64,000 bases of DNA from Kolteria novifilia (lineage in GTDB: Bacteria > Planctomycetota > Planctomycetia > Kolteriales > Kolteriaceae). The stretch is from NCBI GenBank assembly GCA_007748055.1, contig CP036279.1:2294001-2358000 (forward strand). Direction: 5' to 3'. This document shows positions 54,964 through 64,000 of this stretch, in pieces. Within the stretch, counting starts at the first letter, position 1, and each line of letters opens with the position of its first letter. Below the pieces are notes generated by a model. It was not told the DNA's origin. It did not search any database and saw only the letters and a list, made by a program, of their open reading frames with translations. The translations under genes were made by a program, and so were the position numbers.

Positions 54964-55204
54964 GCTTTGTCTCAACCGTTGGTCGTCGGTCCATCGAACG
55001 CCTTGGATGCCACGGATCGCTTGTTGTTCAGTGACAACGAGTTGGGTCTCCGCTGCTAGGCACCGTGAATGGGGATGACGCACGAGAGGCCTCGCGTCTT
55101 CCCGCGTCGTGGCACTCGACCAGGTAGCGAGCACCGGGTGGTTCTCCGACCAAAACGGCCGGACTTTGGAGGCTTCATGAGGGATTTCTCTAGGGAGCGT
55201 GGGC

Positions 55205-55933
55205 ATGTCGTCTGACATCAGCGCCATCCTCAATAGTTGGCCAGTCGAGGATCCGGCGGTCCGCGTCATCCAAGGGGTTGACGGTCGCCCGAAGATTCAA
55301 CGGCGTCTCCCTCTGGGACTCCTGCAATTCGAGCTGGAGGGCCGACCCGACGGCGTCCGCCCCTCCGGATTCGACTCCTACTTCGACTACCTCAAGCACA
55401 TGGCGCAGGGCGCCGGTGAGGAGTTCCAACTCGGGCACGACGAGTGCCAATCGCTCGCCGCCGAGGCGCTGCTCTACTACCAGCGCCGTCTCTGCTTCTT
55501 CGAGCTGGGAAACTACAAACGCGCCGCCAGCGACGCCGAACGCAACCTCGAGGTCTTTGCGTTCGCTCGCTCCTACGCGTCCGACGAGGACGACGCCCGC
55601 TTGCTCGACCAGTATCGCGGCTTCGTCATCTACCACCGGGCGCGGGCCGAATCGCTCGACTCCATCGAGCAACAGGATTTCGGCGCCGCCGTCGAGTCGA
55701 TCGTCCGGGGCCGCGTCGAAATCGAGGAGTTCTATCGCGAGTACGGGCTCTCCGACCAGATCGGCGACAGCGACGAGATCCAACAGCTCGAAGCCCTGCG
55801 CCAGCGGATTGAGGAGCTGAGGCCCCGCGATCGACGCGAACAACTCGAAGAGAAACTCAATGACGCGATCCGGCGCGAACAGTACGAACTGGCGGCCGAG
55901 ATTCGCGACCAAATCCGACTACTGGGGCAGTGA
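55205..55933 (+). CDS. UVR-motif protein
   Basis: 242 residues. The C-terminal 40 residues are a UVR helical hairpin (LEEKLNDAIRREQYELAAEI RDQIR), the UvrB-UvrC interaction motif also found in McsA. The rest is helical and hydrophilic (YFDYLKHMAQGAGEEFQLGH, YQRRLCFFELGNYKRAASDA, the latter TPR-like). The ATG at 55205 is preferred over GTG 55199 because GGGAG then has 7-base spacing. Function unknown; a protein-protein adaptor is likely. The next gene begins 13 bases later. Confidence 0.75.
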   Translation: MSSDISAILNSWPVEDPAVRVIQGVDGRPKIQRRLPLGLLQFELEGRPDGVRPSGFDSYFDYLKHMAQGAGEEFQLGHDECQSLAAEALLYYQRRLCFFELGNYKRAASDAERNLEVFAFARSYASDEDDARLLDQYRGFVIYHRARAESLDSIEQQDFGAAVESIVRGRVEIEEFYREYGLSDQIGDSDEIQQLEALRQRIEELRPRDRREQLEEKLNDAIRREQYELAAEIRDQIRLLGQ

Positions 55934-55946
55934 TGGGTCGTGAATC

Positions 55947-57119
55947 ATGAAGGCCGTTGTCGTTGTGTTCGATTCGCTTCCGGTCGGCTACGTCGGCTGC
56001 TACGGCAACGAGTGGATCGAGACCCCCGCGTTGGACGAGTTCGCCGCCACCGGCTTTCTCTTTGACTTTTGCTTCCCCAATCAGCCCCGCGCCGGCATCT
56101 GGCGCGAGGCTGGCTTGAGTGGCCGATCGGGCTTCTCCGGCAAACGCCCCGCCACCACGCTCTTGGATGATTTGAACTCGCTCGGCGTCGCGACGATTCA
56201 TGTCGGCCGCAATCGTTCGCCAGGGGGATTTGGGACGATTCTCGGCGAACCCGAGGACACCCTCGAACTCCTACTCGCCAAAGCGGCCGGGTGGATCGAG
56301 GAGCACCCCGACGAGGATTGGCTACTCTGGATCGACGCGCCGACCGATGTGGCCTCGCTCGGCATGAACGAGGAGGCGGCATCGCGCTACCTCGACGAGG
56401 AGGCCGAGCCGATCGTCGATTTCCCCAACGGACTCGTCGGGGAGGAGGTCGATCCCGAGTCGCTCGATCGGCTCCGCATGAGCTATGGGGCGCGCGTCTC
56501 CGCCCTCGACGAGGCGTTCGGACGCTTTCTCGAGACGACCGAACTCGACCCGGACCAGACGCTTTGGCTGCTGACGGCGGATCAGGGCTATCCACTCGGC
56601 GAGCATGAACTTGTCGGCAATGGCAAACCGTGGCTCTTCGAGGAGCGAATTCACACGCCGCTGCTGATGCGCGTTCCTGGTGGCGAGCAAGCGCGGCGCA
56701 GTCCCTCGCTCGTGCAAGCGTCCGACTTGCGGGCGACGCTCAGCGATCACTTTGGCGTCGAACCGAGCGAACCGCTCGCGGAGAGCACCAGTCTCTTGCC
56801 GTTGGTTCGGGGCGAGCCGATTCCGATTCGCGACTTCCTCTGCCTCGGTCTCGAGGAGACGCGCTACGCGATTCGCACTCATCAATGGCAGCTCGTCCTT
56901 TCCCTCGGCCACGACCTCGAGCCGGAGGAGGAACGTCGCCGTCTTCACGCCAAGCCCGAGGACCGCTGGGACGTCAACGATCTCACGGCCGAGTCTCCCG
57001 ACGTCGCGGACTTGCTCGAACTACAGCTCTACCGCTATTTCGACGCCGTCCGTCGCGGCACCCTCGACGTCCTTCCCCCCATCGGCACACTCCTTGCCTC
57101 CCCCGCCGAAACCGCCTGA
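55947..57119 (+). CDS. Sulfatase/alkaline-phosphatase-superfamily protein lacking the nucleophile motif
   Basis: 390 residues with the sulfatase layout: VVVVFDSLPVGYVGCYGNEW, TPALDEFAATGFLFD and ADQGYPLGEHELVGNGKPWL then RIHTPLLMRVPGG. The region that should hold Cys/Ser-x-Pro-x-Arg (residues 41-50) reads FCFPNQPRAG, so the formylglycine nucleophile is missing. The usual metal ligand pair Asp-His is Asp212-Gln213. It is therefore probably not a standard sulfatase; it could be a binding protein or have altered chemistry. No signal peptide is present. It is coupled to the UVR-motif gene by a 13-base gap. Confidence 0.75.
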   Translation: MKAVVVVFDSLPVGYVGCYGNEWIETPALDEFAATGFLFDFCFPNQPRAGIWREAGLSGRSGFSGKRPATTLLDDLNSLGVATIHVGRNRSPGGFGTILGEPEDTLELLLAKAAGWIEEHPDEDWLLWIDAPTDVASLGMNEEAASRYLDEEAEPIVDFPNGLVGEEVDPESLDRLRMSYGARVSALDEAFGRFLETTELDPDQTLWLLTADQGYPLGEHELVGNGKPWLFEERIHTPLLMRVPGGEQARRSPSLVQASDLRATLSDHFGVEPSEPLAESTSLLPLVRGEPIPIRDFLCLGLEETRYAIRTHQWQLVLSLGHDLEPEEERRRLHAKPEDRWDVNDLTAESPDVADLLELQLYRYFDAVRRGTLDVLPPIGTLLASPAETA

Positions 57120-57200
57120 GCCCAGTCCGCAACATCCACGCCGACCAGGCCACCGCCTCGGAAACACACGTAGGGCAGGCCATTTGCCTGCCACTTCACT

Positions 57201-57262
57201 TCCCCCTTGTCCAAGGGTTTCCCTCTTGATGCTCCCCCTTGTCCAAGGGGGAGATAGAGGGG
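57201..57262. repeat. Family-D palindromes after the sulfatase-like gene
   Basis: CCCCCTTGTCCAAGGG (about 57207) and CCCCCTTGTCCAAGGGGG (about 57233), the same elements as at 24998-25145. They lie in the 237-base gap between convergent genes. Confidence 0.75.
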
Positions 57263-60200
57263 GTCTCTTGTCCACTTCAGATAGGTGTCAAGACAGTGCA
57301 ACATCCCAGCCTACGGGCGACTTCCAAGAACCGGGTTAGACAACGACACGACGCGGCTACCTCGTGTTCCACCTTCGGCGAAGTTCAATGAATCGGGGAT
57401 CGGAACGCAAGGAGTCCTCGGCTTCCCATACCTTGGCGAACTCGTCAAACTTGAGGACGATTCCCCACGGCCAGTCTCGGGCATTCTCCGACAGCACGAT
57501 GTCCATGACGTGGAGGAAACGCTCGGGGTTCGATCGGATCAGATCTTCCGCCTTGGGCGGGAAGCGGACGTGATATCGCATTCCGTTCTCGATCGTCATC
57601 AGCAGCGGAGAAACGGCGTCGACGAGGGCCGTGAAGGTGTCCGGGTGGGATACGAGGAATTCAAGAAGTCTGGCGCTCACTTCCGGTGTCTTGACCTCTC
57701 GCTGCCGCGGCCAGACATCCTTGAAAAAGTTGTTGGCTCTAGTCTGCCACTCTCTTCGCTCGTCCGCCGATTCGTTTTCTAGAACCCTTTCGAAGTGCCA
57801 CAGCACATTGGACCGAAGTTCGTCTCCTCCTTCAAGGAGCGCAGTTCTGAACTCCGTGGAGTCTAGCCATCGGTATCCGGCGTTCTCGTCGGTCGACACC
57901 CATCCCTGAATGAGAAGGTGTGCGAGTGATCGCTCGTGTCCTTCGCTAAGTCGGGGTTTCGCCTTGCAGAGACGGATCAATTCTTCCTTCAGCCGAAGGT
58001 ACAGAGCGGGAGGCAGTAGTTCAGAGCGATACAGGACTCCTGACCAAAACGCATCACAATCCTGCTGATCATCCGAGTTGAGGACACCAAGTAGATTTCG
58101 ATCAGTCCAATCAGTGTCCTTCGTGTGCAACCAGCGAACATCTAGTGACAGGATCGCGATGGCGTGCCGCCTTGCATCACCAGGAAGGCGAAGGCACTGA
58201 TCAAGCAGATCAAGGTATCCTGCCAAAGTGCCAGTCGCTTCGAAACCCGGGTCATCGAAGATCGCTCGAACAATGCGACCCAGAGGCGCATTCATGGCCT
58301 CCGTAACCCAATCACGACCGCGCCCGGAACTTCCAATGGCAGAAGAAGTCGAATTGGGATGGACTCTTGCGACGTCGATAAATCGCTGTAGGGATGATTT
58401 GAAGCAGTCGGGAAAATTGGTGGACATCGGCTTGGCGACTTTCTGTAGCCACCAAGTCGCAGAGAACAGCAACTGTGAGAGAACTTCATCCGGACACCGA
58501 CACAGTCGAGCCGCGATGGCCGCGGAGAATCTCGAGGAGTCATTGGTTCTCGCGTCGGAGTCCAGGAACTTCTTCCATGCCCATACCGGAAAGTCCTTAC
58601 GTTCTGCGGCATGAGCGAGTGCGAGGTACGCACGTTTCGGGCGTTCGGCGCTCAGTCCAGCGAACGGGTCTAGTCTCTGAAAGCTGGATGTTGACGTAGC
58701 AGTCAAATTCGATGCTGTCGGGAGTATTGAGTCAATTGAACCAGTCAAGAGCACGCTGCAATCTATTTCTGTCGTGACTCTCCCACTTCGGCCTTCTCGT
58801 GACTCTGCGGCATGCTTCGCGTACTCTGGTTTCCAGTTGGGTGCTTTTGGCCTGCGATCGGAGATCTCTTGCTCAACATTGAAGGAGAATTTACATCCGT
58901 TCGTTCGAAGCCACTCCAGTCGTTCCATCACTTCCCATGCGGCGCGCTCCGTGAACCCTTCCTCACTTTCGCCTTCAAAACGTGTGGGGCCGCTCAGTAG
59001 TCGAGCCTCTATTCGCTGCCGATCTCCAACCGGTAGTTCGGCCCATCGCCTCTCCAACACCGTCAGCAAGTCCCGTTGATGGCGGGAGCCCCAAAAGACA
59101 CGGTCCGTCAAGCTGATTACAACCCGAGAGAATGCTTCAGGCGTTGCAAGTTCTCGTTTTCCGCTTGCCCAAACGCGAAGTCTTGCGAATGCAATATGTT
59201 CATCCGAAGGCCAAGCCGCGAACTCTTCCCTTGCTCGTGCTCGATCAACATCGAGGAGTCGCTCATACAGTCGGGAGAAAGAGAACACGCACCCCGAGAA
59301 GCCGTGGGTGCGATCGTAGTCGGATAGGTTGGGGAGGTCGTCTTCTTCAAGGGGACAGATGAAAGAGCGGTCGTAGTCGTCTGCTTCTTCTTTGAGTCGA
59401 GCTGCCGCCTCTAGGTTTGTGCGAAGTCCGCGCACGACCTGATGCAGCCATTCGTCCGGGATTTCAGCATCGCGTGGTGGAACAGGACACTCAACCTCAA
59501 CGTACGACAGGACGAACTCACGAAAGGCTTCGACGGAGGTTGGCGGAACTGGCGATCGGTTCAATCCCGGACCAATTGTTAGATAGGGCTCACCGAGACT
59601 GACGAATCGTCGAACGCCACGAGGCGACCATCCGTCGCGATTGAGGTCTTCTTTCAGATCGTACCAATCGAGTCTTCGTCGCTGGGCCGAGGCGTCCCAC
59701 GCTTCGAGGACGTAGCTCCAAGCTTGTTGGAAGGTGGCATCGATCTCGTCACGAAAGCGCGCGAGTCCCCGCTCGATGATTCGGCAATAGTCCGGATGTA
59801 GAGGTCCTTGCCGGAGAGCCCACCAAACTGTTGCTGGCTCGTGTAGGGCCTTCCCAATCCACTCGGCGAGCCAGAATAGGCGCATAGGTAATGATGGAGT
59901 GCTGGAAGCCAAGTGCCCACGAACGTTCGGAAGTTTGGCAGACGCGAGAACTACTTGATCCCTTTCACTTACGACAAAGGCGTCCCAAGCATCGATTGGC
60001 GTTTCCCCGTTATTCGGGTTCGAATCGTTCTCGCTTTGCTGAGGAATAGCATCGGAATCCAAGCCGTACAAGGAAAAGGGATCGACGGTCGGATTGTCTG
60101 TGCTCGCCCAGTCGACTTGGCCGGGCCGTTCATGGCGGCATCGAGAGTCAAGGACGCATAGCCACTCTGCAGGCGGCACCGATTCGGAGAAAGCTTTAGC

Positions 60201-60283
60201 ACCATCGCGGGTTGACACAACGTGGGCGACTTGTCCTCGTTCGTATGGTCTCAACCGCCTCGGTCCATCCTGTGCACGCTCAA

Positions 60284-60291
60284 GAACGTTT
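60284..60291. repeat. Target-site duplication, copy 1
   Basis: GAACGTTT on the plus strand (AAACGTTC on the gene strand), directly next to the IS end; repeated at 61866-61873. An 8-base duplication is the norm for ISL3-family elements. Confidence 0.9.
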
Positions 60292-61865
60292 GCCTCGTCT
60301 TCAGAATTTGTGGGTCGATGGTGGCTCGGGGAGGTTGCCGAGATTGTGATAGAGAGCGTATTTGAGGGTGCTGGGGTCGCGAAAGCCGTAGGATCGGCGG
60401 GTCGTCAATTTGACCTTCAGATTCATTCCCTCGACGGCGCCCGCGGAAATCTCTCCTTTTGCCTCGAACCAATTGAAGATCTGCTCGGCGTGACGCTCGA
60501 GGGTTCGTGCCAGGTTGCGCATCGGTTCGATCCGTGTGCTCAAGGCCCGGTCGAGCCACTCCTGGAAGAAGGATCCGATCCGCCAGGGAGCCTTGTAGTC
60601 CCAAAGCCGCTGGAAATCTTCCTTCATCAGGTAGCACTTGACCGTCCTGAGGTTGTGCGTCAACAACTCGTTGAGACGAAGGACCTCCTTGCGTTTGAGG
60701 TTGCCGCGACGCTTGAGCAGCAGCCAACGCGTCCGCTTGAGCACCTCGAAGCCCTTGCGTTTGAGTTCGCGTGCCTCCTGGGCCCGCACCTTGTCGATCG
60801 CCTTGTTGAACAACTGCATGATGTGGAAGCGGTCGAGGATGTGCAGGGCCCCATTGGCCTCGCGAGCGATGACCGACAGGTAGGCTTTCCACATGTCGCT
60901 GCAGATGTACTTCAGCCGCTCGGTTCGCCGCCTGCCGAAGAAGCGAAAGAAACGACCGAGCGTCTCCTTGGTCCGGTCTTGCCCGACCCAAAGCAGACGA
61001 CGCGATCCGCGGTCGATCTGATAGACCAGGGTGAAGTACTGATGGCCCTTGCGGTAGGCGACCTCGTCGATGCCGATCGCCTCGATCCCTTCCAGCTCGC
61101 GATGGCGGATTCCCCAGCAAACCGCCATTTTCACCGCACGAAAGACGGTGTGCCAACTCGTGCCGAAGATCGCGGCGGTCTCACGCCAACTCAAGCGTTT
61201 GGCCCAACGGGCCAGGAACCATTGGAAACTCGTGGTCGTTCGCTCCTTGCCCGACGCCCAGGGAAGGCGTTCCACCTTCACCCCGCAAACAGGGCATGCG
61301 ACCCGCCGTGCCGCGTAGACGAACCAGACCGCCAGGCCCCACAGCGGCACATGCTGGAAACGGCGCTCCGGCAAGTGGTCGTACGTGCCGCCACGATTCC
61401 CGCAACCCGAACAGATCGGCCGGCTGCGACGCCGTGGGCGAACCCGAACCAGCAGTCCCTCTTTCGACGAATCGGCCCAAGCCGCCGATTCGTAGACGAA
61501 ACTCCCGTGACGCTCCAAGGCGTTGAGGATAACCTGAAGTCGCATCCCGTCTCTCGCGGCTGGCGTTTGAAGAAGTCCTCGCAAACTCCATCATGCGCCA
61601 CTCGAGAGCGGGATGCTCTTTTACTCCCTCCTGCCGACTTCTCTCCTTTCCGCTTGACCAGTGGAACATCCTCCCCGCCAACGGCCAAGGAGGAGTCTTT
61701 GCCGGGCGACCGAAGCCGAGCCACGATGGCGAGGATGCAGGGCGAGCGAAGCGAGAAGACCAGGCAAAGCAGCAGCCGGACGCGGCCCTTGGCATACGGC
61801 GGTAACCTCCACTACCAAGCGGAACGGAGAAGACACTCACCACCCACAGATTTGGCAATAGAGCC
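60292..61865 (-). mobile_element. ISL3-family insertion sequence, complete
   Basis: 1574 bases flanked by an 8-base direct repeat. The termini are imperfect inverted repeats: reading inward, GCCTCGTCTTCAGAATTTGT GGGTCG on one side and GGCTCTATTGCCAAATCTGT GGGTGG on the other (17 of 26 identical, including a shared TGTGGGT). It carries one transposase gene whose stop lies inside the left repeat. About 320 bases before the transposase show no gene. Confidence 0.93.
60301..61545 (-). CDS. ISL3-family transposase
   Basis: 414 residues. An N-terminal zinc finger (CSGCGNRGG...CPVCGVKVERLPW) is typical of ISL3. The DDE catalytic residues fall in IGIDEVAYRKGH, YICSDMWKAYLSV and the C-terminal SAGAVEGMNLKVK region, and the helical insertion ILDRFHIMQLFNKAIDKVR is also present. 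The frame is undamaged, so the element may still move. The ATG at 61545 is preferred over an upstream TTG at 61584. It reads in the same direction as the gene it interrupts. Confidence 0.95.
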   Translation of the reverse strand: MRLQVILNALERHGSFVYESAAWADSSKEGLLVRVRPRRRSRPICSGCGNRGGTYDHLPERRFQHVPLWGLAVWFVYAARRVACPVCGVKVERLPWASGKERTTTSFQWFLARWAKRLSWRETAAIFGTSWHTVFRAVKMAVCWGIRHRELEGIEAIGIDEVAYRKGHQYFTLVYQIDRGSRRLLWVGQDRTKETLGRFFRFFGRRRTERLKYICSDMWKAYLSVIAREANGALHILDRFHIMQLFNKAIDKVRAQEARELKRKGFEVLKRTRWLLLKRRGNLKRKEVLRLNELLTHNLRTVKCYLMKEDFQRLWDYKAPWRIGSFFQEWLDRALSTRIEPMRNLARTLERHAEQIFNWFEAKGEISAGAVEGMNLKVKLTTRRSYGFRDPSTLKYALYHNLGNLPEPPSTHKF

Positions 61866-61873
61866 GAACGTTT
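61866..61873. repeat. Target-site duplication, copy 2
   Basis: GAACGTTT on the plus strand, identical to 60284-60291, immediately outside the right end of the IS. Confidence 0.9.
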
Positions 61874-63130
61874 CGTTGCCACCGTTCAGCATCTTCCGCC
61901 CGAAGTGCCCACTCGTCCAACGTGTCCCACAGGGCGGGATGTCCATCCGCTCTCGCATAGGCAATTGGGTGAACTCCCTTATGTCGCCATCTTGCAGTGT
62001 CCTCGACTGATCCATCAGACTGAAAGGAGTAGAGACGGTTCAATGAGTCAGGGCTTCGTCTCAATCCTTCGAGAAGGTAGTGAACAGGAGGATCGTCAGC
62101 AGAGTACCCAACGAAGACGACAACATACTTTCGAACGATTTCGCGGAAGAACTCCGTTGCCCAGCCCTCAGTCAGGTAGGCGTGGCCGAAATCTGCGCTA
62201 GACAAGACGAACCCGTCGGCTTCCGCGTGTTGATACTCGATATCGACACGACCGTGGAGGTAGACGATTCCGTTTAGAGCGTCACCTCGTGAAAGTTGAG
62301 GTAAACGCGGAGGCAGATAAGTCTGGATCGTGCTGGGGTCGGATTCGAAAAGGCGGTCGAAGTTCGTCGTGACGAGTTGTGTCTTGTCTTCAGGTGTCCG
62401 GGCCAAACGAAGGAGTACGTCGTGCGCCGTACGATCCACGTCCGACGCTGGTTTCAGACTCTTTGCGACAGCCGATTGAATGTCCGGTGTTGTGAATTCG
62501 CGTTCCAAGAGCGAGAACACCCTGTCGGCGGAGATCAGTCCAGTGACATCGAGTTCTTCTCCAATTTCCTTCGCCTTTTCGAGGAGCTTTTTCGCGTTGC
62601 TGTCAGCGGCTGCGCCGAGTTCCTTGATGACGGCGTCGGCCAAACCGAAAAAGTCCACAAGCCCGGCTCGTGCTCGCGACACTCCCGCGCCGCAGAAGAA
62701 GACAACGCGTCCTTCGTCTCTTGCTCGGAGAAGTTCGTCAGGTATCCATGGTCCGTTTTCTGTGAATCTCATGTGCGTCCCGAGTTGGAAAGAGCCCCAG
62801 TCGAACACCACGTGATCGCATTCACCTCAAAGACACCGAGGAGCGTACCGTGGTTCTGGATCGCCGCCCACCTGAGGTGGAGATTCGCAAATCTCCTCTC
62901 GAGCGCCTGGCGCTCACGCCAAAGGTTGATTCCCGGTGCCGCTTCACTGATTGAGTGAAAGCGTAACCGCAATACACCAAGTTATCCAGTTTCGCGTCAT
63001 TGCTCGCCGTCTTCTTTCATGGGCCTCTTGCGTGCTGCGCACGCCCAGATTGGCGAGCAATCTGGGCCACCCGGGCGTTTCCTCTGTGGTTCAATCTCCA
63101 CCCGTGACTTCTTGCGGCTCCGCCGCCCCG

Positions 63131-63306
63131 GTAGCACAGCAACCGGGGCTAGCCAGTATCGAGAGTGCGGCACGCTCACATGGGGAGGTGAAGGAAACAA
63201 GCTGGTAGCACAGCAACCGGGGCAGCCAGTATCGAGAGTAGCACAGCAACCGGGGCAGCCAGTATCGAGAGTAGCACAGCAACCGGGGCTAGCTAGTATC
63301 GAGAGT
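63131..63306 (+). repeat. Tandem 34-base repeat, family F, in a gene-free gap
   Basis: The 748-base stretch 62773-63520 has no supported gene. It holds copies of a roughly 34-base unit GTAGCACAGCAACCGGGGC (TAGCC) AGTATCGAGA: one at 63131, one at 63204 and two directly following, some missing the TA of GCTAGCC. A final partial copy lies near 63350. Confidence 0.8.
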
Positions 63307-63520
63307 AGCACGGGAAAGGTGCTACGTGCATGGAGGCAAGTCACCTCACAGCAACCGGGGCTAGCCCGAAGAGACGAACAATCGGGTTTCTCGACCACAC
63401 CCAAAGCCTCCCGCCGCACTTCCCGAACCTTGACGCGTTTTCTACGGCCGAGTACGAGCCGGGTTTCTCCGAAGGGTCGGGGAATCGGGTAGGCACGAGT
63501 TCTCCGGGAGAAACGCGTCG

Positions 63521-64000
63521 ATGAGTGACTCGCTTCATGCTGGCGATTTGAGGGGATCGGCGAACCGGGGAAAGATCGTCGCGTCGGTCGCGTTGCTGAC
63601 TTTCCTCTACGCGATGATGGTCTTGCCGGCGGCGATCTACAACCCAATGGCGAGCTTCGACGAAGCGTGGTACGCCTCGGTCGGTCGCAATGTGCTGCAC
63701 TCGGGCGATTGGCTGACCTTCTACTACAACGGCGAACCCTTCTGGGAGAAACCGCCGCTCTTTCTTTGGACGACGGCGGTCTCCTTCAAGCTCTTCGGAG
63801 TCTCCGACTTCGCGTCGCGGATCTTCACGATGGGATGTGGGCTCGCGTGCCTGCTCGCGGTTTTTGGGTTCGTTCGCCGCGAGGTGAATGTCGCGGTGGC
63901 GCTGTTGACGGGCCTTGTGTTGCTGGGGGCGCAAGACTTTGTTCGCTTCTCCGCGAAGGGGCAGATGGATATCCCCGTCACCCTCTTCCTAACGCTTCAG
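63521..64000 (+). CDS. GT39/ArnT-like membrane glycosyltransferase (partial, N-terminal)
   Basis: The ATG at 63521 opens a frame that runs off the window end, giving 160 residues. A hydrophobic first helix (VASVALLTFLYAMMVLPAAI) is followed by FDEAWYASVGRNVLHSGDWL then FYYNGEPFWEKPPLFLW, the characteristic first loop of ArnT/GT39 enzymes, with the acidic catalytic residues in FDEAWY. Two more helices follow. It likely transfers a sugar from a lipid carrier at the outer face of the inner membrane. CGGGAGAAAC precedes the start. Confidence 0.85.
   Translation, partial: MSDSLHAGDLRGSANRGKIVASVALLTFLYAMMVLPAAIYNPMASFDEAWYASVGRNVLHSGDWLTFYYNGEPFWEKPPLFLWTTAVSFKLFGVSDFASRIFTMGCGLACLLAVFGFVRREVNVAVALLTGLVLLGAQDFVRFSAKGQMDIPVTLFLTLQ

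Larger units (their letters stand above)
57357..62772 (-). pseudogene. Very large SIR2-domain gene (candidate SIR2-DUF4020 defence protein) split by an ISL3 element
   Basis: The N-terminal part (62772 to 61866) encodes a SIR2-like domain: FFCGAGVSRARAGL (28-38), TTNFDRLFE with Asn137, LHGRVD with His173 and VGYSADDPPV. The catalytic Asn and His are kept, so the NADase/deacetylase site looks intact. The C-terminal part (60283 to 57357) continues with 965 helical residues. The halves are separated by IS 60292-61865. Without the IS and one 8-base duplication, 3834 bases read as one 1277-codon frame, joining RWQRNV to LERAQDGPRR. Large SIR2 proteins with long helical C-termini act in phage defence (DSR1/DSR2-like). 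DUF4020 membership is from memory. AT-rich by eye compared with its surroundings, suggesting transfer. Confidence 0.85.

Noticed and set aside
60094-62010. 638-codon plus-strand frame spanning the IS
   Set aside because: It crosses both IS ends and the broken SIR2 gene in antisense; a by-product of codon bias.
57357-62772. Multi-gene defence island
   Set aside because: Only the single split SIR2 gene looks defence-related; flanking genes are a sulfatase-like protein and a glycosyltransferase.
61837-62811. Free-standing 324-residue SIR2 protein
   Set aside because: Its last nine residues (RLYCQICGW) are encoded by the IS terminus; the natural gene continues beyond the IS.
63131-63360. CRISPR-like array near the SIR2 gene
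   Set aside because: The gaps between units are absent or are related sequence, not unique spacers; no cas genes.

Overview
The window is GC-rich bacterial DNA, densely coded on both strands, and most likely comes from a planctomycete. This is inferred from family content: a Tat-exported DUF1501 protein, a planctomycete-type ECF sigma factor, a Ser/Thr kinase with its membrane helices N-terminal to the kinase domain, zinc-ribbon membrane proteins, HEAT-repeat lipoproteins, a DUF2934 protein, and many dispersed intergenic palindromes. No rRNA, tRNA or CRISPR array was found.

Layout. 1-5 kb: end of a cation antiporter, 5-formyl-THF cyclo-ligase, a three-gene Hsp20 operon, a pentapeptide-repeat protein and a HEAT lipoprotein. 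5-18 kb: membrane Ser/Thr kinase, rhomboid protease, P1B metal ATPase with a small partner, FHA-GAF-PP2C phosphatase, acetoin-pathway genes (a ribbon-helix-helix/acetolactate decarboxylase fusion followed by acetolactate synthase), SRAP peptidase and ECF sigma factor. 18-19.4 kb: a RelE/ParE-like toxin module between two copies of a roughly 130-bp repeat. 19.4-30.9 kb: OleB-like hydrolase, CvpA protein with a lipoprotein, HD phosphohydrolase, ornithine-cyclodeaminase-like enzyme, GT39-type membrane protein, and a zinc-ribbon/trypsin-like membrane protein. 31-35 kb: S-adenosylhomocysteinase and a two-component NSS transporter (MetS-like small subunit plus a transporter with a 230-residue insertion).

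35.5-41.1 kb is a nitrogen-sensing locus: a sigma-54-type promoter, amt, a first PII gene, an intrinsic terminator, a second PII gene and glnD. 41-48 kb: HpnN-like RND protein, a YtrA-type GntR regulator with its own operator, and an ABC transporter with an associated membrane protein. 48.3-49.3 kb: a DUF559 endonuclease gene embedded in repeats that carried a copy of the end of the upstream gene with them. 49-57 kb: cysK, DUF1501, PP2C phosphatase, methyltransferase, thioredoxin, STAS protein, UVR-motif protein and a degenerate sulfatase-like protein.

The most notable region is 57.36-62.77 kb. A very large SIR2-domain gene, of the type found in phage-defence sirtuins and possibly SIR2-DUF4020, is split by a complete ISL3-family insertion sequence (60292-61865). 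The IS is flanked by an 8-bp target duplication, AAACGTTC on the gene strand. Removing the IS and one duplication restores a single 1277-codon frame, so the insertion looks recent and the gene is otherwise intact. The window ends inside a second GT39/ArnT-like gene.

At least six families of short palindromic or tandem repeats fill the gaps between genes, often between convergent 3' ends. These probably act as REP-like elements and transcription punctuation.
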